Shown here: piece after piece, positions 8,133 to 16,682 of the stretch | Numbering within the stretch: the first letter of the stretch is position 1 | How the letters are laid out: each line of letters opens with the position of its first letter | Source of the DNA: Mangrovibacter yixingensis | GTDB taxonomy: Bacteria > Pseudomonadota > Gammaproteobacteria > Enterobacterales > Enterobacteriaceae | Length of the DNA stretch: 64,000 nt | Direction of reading: 5' to 3' | NCBI RefSeq assembly: GCF_020523985.1 | Contig: NZ_JAIVKM010000002.1 | Span: 434,001-498,000 of the forward strand | Notes under the pieces: generated by a model | What the model was told of the DNA's origin: nothing | Databases searched by the model: none | The model's input: only the letters and a program-made list of their open reading frames with translations | Translations under genes and position numbers: made by a program

Positions 8133-9014
8133 TTAACATTCCGCTCCAGAGGTAGCCTGTTTGAACAATGTGGTTAATGTCTGTACCACTTGATCCGGTG
8201 AGGTAAGATCTTTTTTAACGATCAAATGCAACGGGGTAGCGCGTTTTACACCATGAGGTAATGGCAATATTTTCAGGATCCCGGCAGCCAGGTGCCCGGC
8301 GATCCGCTCTTGCGGCAACCAGCCATAACCGACCTGGTACAGCACAGCTTCTATAGCGGCTTCGAAAGTGGAAAATGTCCAGAATTCAGTTGCTGAAATT
8401 TGGTGCGTATCCAGGGCTCCGTCGAGTTCTGCGATTCGCACCTGCGGGTAGCGCGACAACGCATCTTCCCCAGGAAAAGGGATTATTTGGTGTAACGGAT
8501 GGTCGCGGTGAGCCACGGCAACGAAATCGATATTCATCAACCATTCACCGCGGCCAGTTATATCCTGGCGGCGAGAAAGGATCATCACGTCGGCATCTGT
8601 GTTGATATCAACATGGTTTTCCAGCACTTCGGTGAGGTTAACCTGGGTATAAGGGTGGCGTTGCTGGAACTGGCGTAATACTGAAAACAACAATGCCCGG
8701 GGAAAAATGCTGTCTACCACCAAATCTAAACGGCTTCTGACACCACCACGCATCGACTGAGCACGCGTTTCAACATAATCAAAGGCACTAAGTAGCGGGC
8801 GTACCTGGGTCAGCAACACTTGCCCGGAAGGGGTAAGCTCTGCCCGTCTTCCCACTTGTCGCAGTAACTCAACCCCCAGACGGCTTTGCAACAAGCCAAG
8901 GTTATAACTGACAGAAGACTGGCTACGGTTGGTTGCCTCTGCTGCTTTAGCAAAACTACCAAGCCGTACCACTTGGTCCAGCAAACCCCACTGTTCAAGC
9001 GTCGTTTTATGCAT
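8133..9014 (-). CDS. LysR-type regulator, divergent from padC
   Basis: About 293 residues with an N-terminal HTH (GSFAKAAEATNRSQSSVSYNL) and a LysR effector domain. The ATG at 9014 is preferred to an upstream TTG. It is transcribed away from the phenolic acid decarboxylase gene across a 98-bp AT-rich gap, the usual layout for a LysR activator and its target. In several enterobacteria padC is paired with a LysR regulator rather than the Gram-positive PadR. The likely inducer is a hydroxycinnamic acid (inference). Confidence 0.85.
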   Translation of the reverse strand: MHKTTLEQWGLLDQVVRLGSFAKAAEATNRSQSSVSYNLGLLQSRLGVELLRQVGRRAELTPSGQVLLTQVRPLLSAFDYVETRAQSMRGGVRSRLDLVVDSIFPRALLFSVLRQFQQRHPYTQVNLTEVLENHVDINTDADVMILSRRQDITGRGEWLMNIDFVAVAHRDHPLHQIIPFPGEDALSRYPQVRIAELDGALDTHQISATEFWTFSTFEAAIEAVLYQVGYGWLPQERIAGHLAAGILKILPLPHGVKRATPLHLIVKKDLTSPDQVVQTLTTLFKQATSGAEC

Positions 9015-9112
9015 AATCAATCCAATTTTTAAATCAATTTAATGCAAAATTAGCGCTATTCATTCAAAAAATGAAGATCTAAGCTGTGTTCATTCCACAG
9101 AGGAGAGACAAA

Positions 9113-9619
9113 ATGAGCACCTTTGATAAACACGATTTGCAAGGCCTGGTAGGTAAACACCTGGTTTATACTTATGATAATGGCTGGAATTACGAAATTT
9201 ACGTTAAAAATGATCGCACCATGGATTACCGCATTCACAGCGGGATCGTTGCTAACCGCTGGGTTAAAGATCAACGTGTATTTATTGCCCGTGTAGGGGA
9301 AAGTATTTATAAGATCTCCTGGACCGAACCGACCGGCACCGATGTCAGCCTGATCGTTAACCTGGCTGATCGCCTGTTCCATGGCACCATCTTCTTCCCA
9401 CGCTGGATAATCAATAACCCGGAAAAAACTATCTGTTTCCAGAATGATCATATTCCGGAAATGGAAGCTTACCGCGCGGCAGGCCCGGCTTACCCTACCG
9501 AAGTGATTGATGAATTCGCGACAATTACCTTTATCCGTGACTGTGGTGAAAACAATGAAAGTGTTATCGCCTGTGCAGCCAGCGAACTGCCAAAAGATTT
9601 CCCCAATAACCTGAAATAA
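9113..9619 (+). CDS. padC: Phenolic acid decarboxylase
   Basis: 168 residues, the usual size for this small beta-barrel enzyme. It removes CO2 from p-coumaric, caffeic and ferulic acids to give vinylphenols, without a cofactor. The family signatures are visible: an N-terminal YTYDNGWNYEIY stretch, the MDYRIHSG strand, the WTEPTGTDVSL active-site region and FPRWI. The ATG at 9113 follows GAGGAGAG. Divergence from the LysR gene suggests induction by plant phenolic acids. An esterase remnant follows directly. Confidence 0.95.
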   Translation: MSTFDKHDLQGLVGKHLVYTYDNGWNYEIYVKNDRTMDYRIHSGIVANRWVKDQRVFIARVGESIYKISWTEPTGTDVSLIVNLADRLFHGTIFFPRWIINNPEKTICFQNDHIPEMEAYRAAGPAYPTEVIDEFATITFIRDCGENNESVIACAASELPKDFPNNLK

Positions 9620-9620
9620 G

Positions 9621-9974
9621 GTTAATGGCCCGGCATTTCGTCATTTTGCAGGCGCCAGAATTAACGATGACCCGGAAAAAGCACTGAAAGCAAGCCCTAT
9701 GGGGTATTTAACTGGGAAGAAACCCCCGTTCCTGATTATGCATGGCAGCGCCGACACACTGGTATCACCACAACAAAGTGCGCAACTTTATACCGCACTC
9801 AAAAAAGCAGGCGCCCCGGTAGAATATCTTCTGGTTGATGGTGAAGAACACGGTGATATTCACTGGTTCCAGCCAGAAATTATCAATAAAGTCGTCACGT
9901 GGTTCAGCCAGAAACTGGGTAAACCCACGCCCAAAGAGCCGCGTGGCAAAGCCTCCGCTAACGACCAGTTATAA
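9621..9974 (+). pseudogene. Truncated alpha/beta-hydrolase (esterase) remnant
   Basis: The frame can be read from about 9621 to a stop at 9974 and encodes only the last third of an esterase. It holds the typical late strand PPFLIMHGSADTLV with the catalytic Asp, and EEHGD carrying the His region. The nucleophile elbow and oxyanion hole are missing and there is no ribosome site at the internal ATG (9699). The upstream stop and the padC coding end leave no room for the missing part. Its place beside padC suggests it was once a hydroxycinnamate ester hydrolase feeding that enzyme. Confidence 0.7.
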
Positions 9975-10045
9975 CAACCTGTTACAGGGCTGCCCACCCA
10001 AAAGCACTCGCGCTCAACGGTGGGCAAAATCGGCCGATAACGCTA

Positions 10046-10474
10046 TTAACCTTTAACCGCCAGCACTACGCTGGAGGCTTTTACCAGGGCAATAACTCGG
10101 CTCCCCGCCGCCAGCCCCATGTCATCGGCCCCTTCATTGGTGATAACCGAAATCAGAGAAAAACCCGCATCAGTTTTAACATGCACCGTGGTATTCACCG
10201 CACCTGTTTGTAGAGTATCCACTACTCCGGCAAACTGGTTACGTGCGGAGAAAATTAACCCGCTATCTTCTGAGGCCAAAATAACCCAGGGAGCTTTAAC
10301 CAGAGCAACGGCATTTTTCCCTGCGGCCAATCCCATTGCTGTTTTACTGGCATGCGTGACAACTGCGACAAGTTTTGCACCGCTTTCAAGGGTCAATTCA
10401 ACTTCGTCGTTTACCGCGCCATCGGCAACCAAAGAGACAACACCAGCTAGCTGGTTACGTGCTGAAACAGCCAT
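10046..10474 (-). CDS. Two-domain molbindin (tandem Mop/TOBE domains)
   Basis: 142 residues made of two similar halves, each beginning SARNQ(L/F)AGVV and containing a GLAAG segment. This is the Mop (TOBE) fold that binds molybdate or tungstate at subunit interfaces. Di-Mop proteins such as ModG store the oxyanion in the cytoplasm. The start has AGGAG seven bases upstream. It lies 2-4 kb from the ModE-boxed binding proteins, so the segment from 6.2 to 10.5 kb looks like a small molybdate-handling region into which padC was placed. Confidence 0.88.
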   Translation of the reverse strand: MAVSARNQLAGVVSLVADGAVNDEVELTLESGAKLVAVVTHASKTAMGLAAGKNAVALVKAPWVILASEDSGLIFSARNQFAGVVDTLQTGAVNTTVHVKTDAGFSLISVITNEGADDMGLAAGSRVIALVKASSVVLAVKG

Positions 10475-10771
10475 ATCTCACTCCTGTATGTGATGAACCG
10501 CACAAAAAAAGAATACCCTCACAGAATGACAGGAAATAATCACAACAGACAATAGATAAAACTGATAATCACAATAACAAGGGGAAAATGTGGCCGGAAG
10601 GCCGTGGCAGTAGTGTGGAGATGCGAAAGAGCCAATACGGAGAACCCCCCGCTTAAGAAGAAATTTTAGTGTTCTGTCCTGCCTTATGAGAAATCCATCG
10701 CCTCAAAAGATAAATTGCTTTGCTACGCTTTACGGGCAGTCCCCAATAATTTTTTAAAACAGGAACTGACT

Positions 10772-11014
10772 ATGCCACGTAAATTCAGCCAACATATTGT
10801 TCATGTTGATAAAGCAATTGACTTCATGGCATCCACCCAGGCTTTTCTGGAATACCTGAATAAACAAGGTAATCCCAATGCGCTGGCTCATGATATTCCC
10901 CCTGAATATGCCGATTTTTTTGCCCAGCGCCTGGCATGGTACCGCAAGCTTTACCGCCCTGATCCAGTAAACGAAAAACAGTCCGTTTCAGAAAAAGAAA
11001 ATGGTGCAGGCTAA
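10772..11014 (+). CDS. Small protein of unknown function (80 aa)
   Basis: The ATG at 10772 follows AGGAA. The product is hydrophilic, with no membrane segment or signal, and the C-terminal 15 residues are charged. It is convergent with the purine permease gene and preceded by about 300 bases in which I see no gene. I do not recognise the family. Confidence 0.6.
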   Translation: MPRKFSQHIVHVDKAIDFMASTQAFLEYLNKQGNPNALAHDIPPEYADFFAQRLAWYRKLYRPDPVNEKQSVSEKENGAG

Positions 11015-11078
11015 GCCGCACCATTCAACAAGAGTATGGCTCCAACATTTTGGAGCCAGAAGTAAATCTGTGCATAAA

Positions 11079-12455
11079 TCAGCGCGCAGAGGTTGAGGTT
11101 GCTGTACTGGCCTTCACTGTTTCCGGCCCGTCATGTGGCATTAACAGGTTCAATACCATTGCGGCAATCCCACCACTGGTAACAGCATGGCCGAAGATAT
11201 TGCCAATAATTTTCGGAAACTGGCCAAGAATTTCAGGTACAGCTTCAATCCCCAGACCAATTCCAAACGAAATAGCAATGATCAGCATTTCTCTGCGCCC
11301 CAAAGGGTTTTGCGTCATAATCCGGATGCCTGCTGCAACCACACTACCAAACATCACCAGTGTGGCACCGCCTAACACGGGTGCCGGAATTTGTTGCAGC
11401 AATCCGCCTACAACTGGGAATAGCCCTAACAGTAATAAAATCACACCGATATACATACCCACATAACGGCTGGCGACACCGGTCATTTGGATAACACCGT
11501 TATTCTGTGCAAAAGTCGTATTGGGAAATGACGAGAACATGGCGGCCACCATACAACTAACGCCATCAGCCATGATCCCGCCTTTCAGGCGTTTACGGAA
11601 TGACTCCCCTTCAATCGGTTGTTGCGAAATCATGCAATTCGCAGTCAGGTCCCCTACAGCTTCAAGGATGGAAATAAATGAAACCAGTGCAATGGGAATA
11701 AAAATGGACCAACTGAAGTTGAAACCAAAACGGAATGGCTGCGGTAAAGCGAACCACTGAGCTGGCAAAGGCTGGATTGCAAGGTGCCCGGTCAACGCCG
11801 CTGCGACACAGCCAACCCCAATACCAATCACAATGGCAGACAAACGCAATGCCCGGTTACGGGAACGGTTTAGTGCAATAATAACCAGCAAAGTCAACGC
11901 GCCCAGGCCAAGGTTAGCGGGTGAACCAAAGTTCGCTACACCGTGGCCGCCGCCCCAGTCAGTGATACTAACTTTGATCAGGCTGATGCCAATCAACGCA
12001 ATAACAGTACCGGTAACCAAAGGCGTCAGTACCCGACGTAGGGAATCAAAAAAGCGGCTGACCAGTAGCGGAATAAAGGCTGCAACAAAGTTCACGCCAA
12101 AGATCATCGCCAATACATCTTCAGGGCTGCCACCCTGGCTTTTGACTAAAAAGCCGCCAGACAGTATTACGCCAAGGAAAGCAAAGCTGGTGCCTTGCAG
12201 GCTAATCATGCCAGCCCCAACGCCCAACACACGTTTAGCCTGCAAAAAAGTACCAATGCCGGAAGCAAGCAATGACATGCTGATTAAATACGGCAAATAA
12301 GCATTCAGCCCCAGCACTGAACCAATAATCAGAGGCGGTGTGATTATCCCCACCACACTGGCCAGCACATGCTGAACCGCCGCCAATAGTGCAGCCCCTG
12401 GAGAAATGCGTTCCTCGAGCCCATAGATCAATTCTTTTTGGTTAGTGTCTGACAT
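11079..12455 (-). CDS. NCS2-family purine permease, XanP-like
   Basis: 458 residues with about 14 membrane segments. NCS2 landmarks are present: a QH pair near the N-terminus (AAVQHVLAS), a conserved Glu in the middle (SILEAVGDLTA), and the family signature around FPNTTFAQNNGVIQMTG. The N-terminal ELIYGLEER resembles E. coli XanP, a proton-coupled xanthine carrier, but uric acid or another purine cannot be excluded. The ATG at 12455 has AGGA upstream; an ORF start 120 bp further up lacks one. The upstream region carries candidate NtrC and sigma-54 elements, fitting use of purines as nitrogen source. Confidence 0.85.
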   Translation of the reverse strand: MSDTNQKELIYGLEERISPGAALLAAVQHVLASVVGIITPPLIIGSVLGLNAYLPYLISMSLLASGIGTFLQAKRVLGVGAGMISLQGTSFAFLGVILSGGFLVKSQGGSPEDVLAMIFGVNFVAAFIPLLVSRFFDSLRRVLTPLVTGTVIALIGISLIKVSITDWGGGHGVANFGSPANLGLGALTLLVIIALNRSRNRALRLSAIVIGIGVGCVAAALTGHLAIQPLPAQWFALPQPFRFGFNFSWSIFIPIALVSFISILEAVGDLTANCMISQQPIEGESFRKRLKGGIMADGVSCMVAAMFSSFPNTTFAQNNGVIQMTGVASRYVGMYIGVILLLLGLFPVVGGLLQQIPAPVLGGATLVMFGSVVAAGIRIMTQNPLGRREMLIIAISFGIGLGIEAVPEILGQFPKIIGNIFGHAVTSGGIAAMVLNLLMPHDGPETVKASTATSTSAR

Positions 12456-12490
12456 GGTAAGCATCCTGGTCCGTTGAGTACCAAAGTAAA

Positions 12491-12508
12491 ATGCATAAAG
12501 CAGGCCAA
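12491..12508 (-). promoter_or_regulatory. Candidate sigma-54 promoter of the purine permease gene
   Basis: On the minus strand TTGGCCTG and TTATGCAT place GG and GC ten bases apart, the spacing required by sigma-54. Ten of 13 consensus positions match (TTGGCACG-N4-TTGCA). The -12 element lies about 36 bases before the ATG. Confidence 0.45.
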
Positions 12509-12603
12509 GTGTGGCAGAGCCAGATTTTTCACAACCAAAGCAGGCTAAACGTAAGTTTGTCGGTTTTATTTTCATTCACATGGTGAAACCATAAAATCAC
12601 TCA

Positions 12604-12620
12604 TGCACCATATTGTTACT
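12604..12620. promoter_or_regulatory. Candidate NtrC enhancer site
   Basis: TGCACCA-N3-TG followed by a degenerate right half matches 11 of 14 defined positions of the NtrC consensus. It lies about 110 bp upstream of the candidate sigma-54 promoter, a normal enhancer distance. The rest of the 302-base gap (12456-12757) shows only a small TGCGC hairpin near 12685 and no gene. Confidence 0.4.
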
Positions 12621-12757
12621 TTCGTTTCACCAAAAACACCACAAACCACTCTTTTGCACAACATTGATGCAACAAACAGAAATGCGCTTTAGCGCACAGC
12701 GACGACCAGAAAGTGGTGGCTATAGTTACCATCAGAGGGAAAGCACAGGGGGGCTGT

Positions 12758-13183
12758 ATGAAACACTATCAACATATTCTGGTGCTGGTTAATGATGAAC
12801 AGGATGGACGCCTGCTGTTACACCGGGCAAATCAAATGATTCAGCAGGATGCCAGAATAACCCTGGCGCATATCCTGATTGATTACCGGGCGATGAATTA
12901 TATTTCCGACAGCATGATGAACGATGCGGGTTCCAGCCAGGTAATTGAAATCAAAGCGCTGCTTAACCACCTGGCAGCCAGCAGCCCTTACCCAGTAACG
13001 ACCCGGGTCATTATTTCGTTAGATAAAGTCCGGGCTCTGGCCACGTTTATCCGCAAACAAGAAGTCGACCTGGTGATTATTGGCCACCACAACCGGTTGT
13101 TCGGTGTACTAACCTCACGCTCAATGGCCTTTATTAATCACCTTGATGTGGACTGCTTTATTTGCCATATACCGCCGGATTAA
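12758..13183 (+). CDS. Universal stress protein, UspA family
   Basis: 141 residues with the UspA fold: an N-terminal HILVLVND strand, a central DLVIIGHHN segment where ATP-binding members carry G-x2-G-x9-G(S/T), and the closing VDCFICHIP strand. The full nucleotide motif is not present, so it is nearer the non-ATP-binding UspA/C type. The ATG follows AGGGGGG. It converges with the MscS-type channel gene and the stops overlap by a few bases. Confidence 0.85.
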   Translation: MKHYQHILVLVNDEQDGRLLLHRANQMIQQDARITLAHILIDYRAMNYISDSMMNDAGSSQVIEIKALLNHLAASSPYPVTTRVIISLDKVRALATFIRKQEVDLVIIGHHNRLFGVLTSRSMAFINHLDVDCFICHIPPD

Positions 13184-14268
13184 GCTGCGGCAGCACGGTC
13201 TTGATTATCCTGAGGGATAATCACCCGGCAAGGTACGGCAAGGCTGACATTGATTTCATCGAGCCGCTCAATCAGGCGAATATTAATCTCTTGCTGAATG
13301 TCCATATACTTGTTGTAGTCGGCCGTACCAACAATATGGACCACTTCAAAGGTCAGCCTGTCCTGGTCAAACGACAGAAAATGCCCACGGTCAAATGTCG
13401 TCCCATCGACCTGCTCAATAACCTCTTTAAGTAACGGGCCAATTTTGCGTAATTGCGCTGCTGTGGTGGAGTAAGAGACACCAAAAGTAAAAACAATGCG
13501 CCGGGTGTTCATACGCTTGTAGTTGTGAATTATCTGCTGCAACAAAATTGCATTGGCGCAAACAATTTGCTCACCACTGAGGCTACGTATTCGCGTAGTT
13601 TTCAAACCAATATGCTCAATACTGCCCGCAACATTGTTGAACACAATAAAATCACCAATCTCAAAGGGTTTATCAAACCCAATCGCCAGTGAAGCAAACA
13701 CATCACTCAATACAGTTTGTACCGCCAGAGCAATAGCAATACCCCCAACCCCCAAGCTGGCAACCAGTGCGGTAATATCAACCCCGGCGTTGGCGAGAAT
13801 AGAGAGCAACATGATGGACCAGACCAGCGCCCGTAATATCAACCCCAAAATGACCAGTGTGACAGGGTTACGGTTGGTGCCCGGCATGAAGAGTAATTTT
13901 TTTAGCCAGGACTGAACCCCCTGGTCAAACCAAATTGCAATCTGCAATGCCAGGACCAGAAACCAGGCATGGGAGATTGTACTGTGCAGCATATCCGGTA
14001 AAGCCACGAATTGCAGGCTGAAGAGAAAGGAGGCAAACAGGATCAGTAATTTTTTGGTTTGTTGTAACACTTCAAAAAAAATGAAGTGAAATTGCGTTTT
14101 GTGAGTGGTGTTTTGCGACCAGACATCAACCCGGCGGTGAATAAACTTAATCAGGCGGTTAACCAGAAAATAGGTCACCAGGGTTATAACAATCACTAAT
14201 GCTACATCAGCCCAAAAAGGCAACGACATCAGCAACTGCAGGTAGTTTGTTCGTTGAAGTATCTCCAT
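13180..14268 (-). CDS. MscS-family mechanosensitive channel
   Basis: 362 residues with an N-terminal membrane region (helices near 17-36, 70-90, 100-118 and 140-160), then the pore helix (LGVGGIAIALAVQTVLSDVFAS) with the Gly/Ala pattern of MscS, the beta domain (FEIGDFIVF) and a C-terminal alpha/beta domain. It should open under membrane tension to release solutes. It lacks the very long periplasmic domain of MscK. No partner gene is evident. Confidence 0.9.
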   Translation of the reverse strand: MEILQRTNYLQLLMSLPFWADVALVIVITLVTYFLVNRLIKFIHRRVDVWSQNTTHKTQFHFIFFEVLQQTKKLLILFASFLFSLQFVALPDMLHSTISHAWFLVLALQIAIWFDQGVQSWLKKLLFMPGTNRNPVTLVILGLILRALVWSIMLLSILANAGVDITALVASLGVGGIAIALAVQTVLSDVFASLAIGFDKPFEIGDFIVFNNVAGSIEHIGLKTTRIRSLSGEQIVCANAILLQQIIHNYKRMNTRRIVFTFGVSYSTTAAQLRKIGPLLKEVIEQVDGTTFDRGHFLSFDQDRLTFEVVHIVGTADYNKYMDIQQEINIRLIERLDEINVSLAVPCRVIIPQDNQDRAAAA

Positions 14269-14382
14269 GCAGACTCCATAGCTGAAATGTGAAGTTAGCG
14301 CATAAGTATAGTTGCCAGATCCAGCCCGCCAGGTTTTAAGGCTCTAAAAGCAGTTTTTTCCGAACCCATCAGTAATGAAAAA

Positions 14383-14404
14383 GGCCAGTCTTTGGTGACT
14401 GGCC
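14383..14404 (-). terminator. Rho-independent terminator of the symporter gene
   Basis: GGCCAGTC and GACTGGCC form a perfect 8-bp stem with a 6-base loop. On the minus strand it is followed by a run of T, 25 bp after the symporter stop codon. Confidence 0.85.
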
Positions 14405-14428
14405 TTGAAATTTAACAAATTGATTATT

Positions 14429-16204
14429 TTATGAAATTTGTTTTTCCAATTGTGCTTCAGGTTGCTGAGCTTCACCGCTACGTTTAAGTAAGTACCCCAC
14501 CAACAATACGGCTAATGCACAACCGAGGAATAACATCCTGCCCCACATTGGGTTTGGCAGTAACACCATCAATAGTAAACCGCCACCCATCATCAGAGTA
14601 ATACGGCCCAGTTTGCTACGCTGCATGCGGTCAAATTCGTCCTGACCTTCTGAAGCAACAACTGGCGTATCCACATTTTTGAAGAAAGTATCGACGTTTT
14701 CTTTTTCTTCTTCTGTCAATGAAGACTCTTTATAGAACAGTGTCGTCAGGACAAAGAAGCCGCCAGTCAATACCAGGTGTGCCGCAACCGTCAATGTGGT
14801 GGTCAGTTCGGAACGCTCACGAGCAGTCAGTGTGATACCAAACAAGTCAGCACACCACTGGGCAGTAAAGACATTCATTACCAGCCAGGAAACCACCATA
14901 CCGAAGCAAACCGTTGACCATGCAGCCCAACGCGGCGTTTTACGAATAAACATACCGAAGAACAGCGGAACCAGAATCGGTGATTGCAGCAGTGTTGCCA
15001 CACGCATCATCAGTTCGAACAGGCTCAGGCCTTTAAGCTGGGCAAACAGCTGGGCAATCAGGATGACCAGGATACCGTTAACAACAGTGACAACCTGGCT
15101 GGTGCGCAGCAATTGTTTCTCAGACAACACTTTATTACGGCATACAATCGGCGACCAGAAGCTACGCACAAAGATACCGGAGTTACGGCACAAGGCAGAA
15201 TCCATAGAAGACATAGTGGCAGCGAACAGACCAGCGACCAGTAATCCGACAGTCCCTGCAGGCATCAGTTTCTCTGCAAACACCAGGTACACAGCATCAG
15301 ACGCTTTATTGCCCAACTCTGAGTGAGACGCGGCAGCATCGGGTAACAGAACAGCACTCGCCCATGGCGGGATAAACCAAATTATCGTACCAACCACCAT
15401 CAGCCCCATCGCCAACAAAGCGGCTTTACGGGCGTTGCCAGAATCTTTCGCATTCAGGAAGCGATAAGAATCCTGCATATTGTTGATACTTTGCAGCTGC
15501 TTAACCAGGAAGAAAATGAACGAACCCACCAGCAACAGGCCGTAGTTCATATCTGGACCCATCATAAAGTCGCTTGGGAACTGTTCAATCATGTTAGTCG
15601 GGCCGCCTACGGCCACCAGCGCGACAATTGCACATGCCACAGAAATCACAGCGACGACCAGTGTCTGCACAAAGTCACTGGCAACCACGCCCCAGGCGCC
15701 GCTAAGCATGGAAATCAACAGCACAGAAATCCCGGTAACCCAAATGGTGGTTGCCATGTCGTAGCCAAATACCGCGCCAACAAAAATAGCCAGGCCATTA
15801 AGCCATACACCACCACTTAATACACTCAGGGGGATAATCGCCCAAGTGAAGAACTGCTCATTGCCTTTGCCAAAGCGAGCACGGACACCTTCTGTAGGCG
15901 TATCAACACGCATTTGACGAAAACGCTGGCTGAACCACCACCAGGAAGCCATGTAACCCAAAATATTACCGAAGAATACGAAGGTAACAGCAAAGCCATC
16001 GGTAAATGCTTTACCTGCAGCACCAGTAAATGTCCATGCTGAGAACTGTGTCATAAAGGCTGTCGCCCCGACCATCCACCACAACATGCGGCCACCGCCA
16101 CGGAAATAATCACTGGCCGACTGACTGGCCATTTTTTTGAAAGCGAGGCTGATTACGACCATCAGGACGAAATAGCCTGCAATTACCAGGATATCTATAC
16201 TCAT
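14429..16204 (-). CDS. Sodium:solute symporter (SSS family), probable uronide carrier
   Basis: 591 residues, about 13-14 membrane helices, with SSS features such as the N-terminal DYFRGGGRMLWW segment and a Ser/Thr-rich ATMSSMDSALCRNSG sodium-site region. SSS carriers bring in sugars, uronates, amino acids or vitamins with Na+. The substrate is inferred from context: the next gene upstream is a heparinase-like lyase, a KdgR-like box lies about 90 bp before this gene, and a TRAP carrier for acidic solutes follows. Unsaturated uronides or their monomers are the likely cargo. Confidence 0.85.
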   Translation of the reverse strand: MSIDILVIAGYFVLMVVISLAFKKMASQSASDYFRGGGRMLWWMVGATAFMTQFSAWTFTGAAGKAFTDGFAVTFVFFGNILGYMASWWWFSQRFRQMRVDTPTEGVRARFGKGNEQFFTWAIIPLSVLSGGVWLNGLAIFVGAVFGYDMATTIWVTGISVLLISMLSGAWGVVASDFVQTLVVAVISVACAIVALVAVGGPTNMIEQFPSDFMMGPDMNYGLLLVGSFIFFLVKQLQSINNMQDSYRFLNAKDSGNARKAALLAMGLMVVGTIIWFIPPWASAVLLPDAAASHSELGNKASDAVYLVFAEKLMPAGTVGLLVAGLFAATMSSMDSALCRNSGIFVRSFWSPIVCRNKVLSEKQLLRTSQVVTVVNGILVILIAQLFAQLKGLSLFELMMRVATLLQSPILVPLFFGMFIRKTPRWAAWSTVCFGMVVSWLVMNVFTAQWCADLFGITLTARERSELTTTLTVAAHLVLTGGFFVLTTLFYKESSLTEEEKENVDTFFKNVDTPVVASEGQDEFDRMQRSKLGRITLMMGGGLLLMVLLPNPMWGRMLFLGCALAVLLVGYLLKRSGEAQQPEAQLEKQIS

Positions 16205-16289
16205 TTAATTACCTCTGAGCTACCTGCATTTGCTCTGGCAAACGCATTCTCACTGAAAACATCACCCAATCCATGAAATCTTCCATAAT

Positions 16290-16308
16290 TATAAAACAGT
16301 GTTTTAAA
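16290..16308. promoter_or_regulatory. KdgR-like box before the symporter gene
   Basis: TATAAAAC-AGT-GTTTTAAA matches 13 of 16 defined positions of the KdgR consensus AATRAAAYNNNRTTTYATT. It lies 86-104 bp upstream of the start codon. KdgR represses uronate and pectin genes until 2-keto-3-deoxygluconate appears. Confidence 0.6.
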
Positions 16309-16364
16309 AATAATGTGACGCAGTTTTTGTTTGTGGAATTATTATGAAACGCTACGGAAGTATT

Positions 16365-16380
16365 TATGATCTTAATCACA
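16365..16380. promoter_or_regulatory. CRP-like site before the symporter gene
   Basis: TATGA-TCTTAA-TCACA matches 9 of 10 core positions of TGTGA-N6-TCACA. It lies about 160 bp before the gene and about 65 bp above the KdgR-like box. The rest of the 16205-16682 gap is AT-rich and contains no convincing gene. Confidence 0.6.
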
Positions 16381-16682
16381 TTTAATGCCTGCTGAATGGT
16401 TTCAGTTATGATGAAAAATCATTATTGAAATGAAAATAATTACAAATCCTTGTATTCCATACAGATACACTTCATTAAAAGAAACGGTTAGCGGGAAAAT
16501 GATTAGTGAGATGGTTATTTTTAGGATTTTTCATTCGCTATTTTTCGTTATTTCCGAGTTAAAAATAGGATGGGCGTATAAATGCACATCAGTGCAGACA
16601 GGGAATAAAACGGTAAATAAAATGCGTCCAGGAATAACAAGGCGGTATGCAGAATTGCTGTTACCGCCCGTATTTAGAAGTG

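Noticed and set aside
9699-9974. A complete small hydrolase gene
   Set aside because: It lacks the nucleophile part and a ribosome site, and coding similarity continues upstream of the ATG, so it is a remnant.
13180-13183. Frameshift or gene fusion where the stress-protein and MscS genes overlap
   Set aside because: The stops simply overlap in convergent genes; both proteins are full length.
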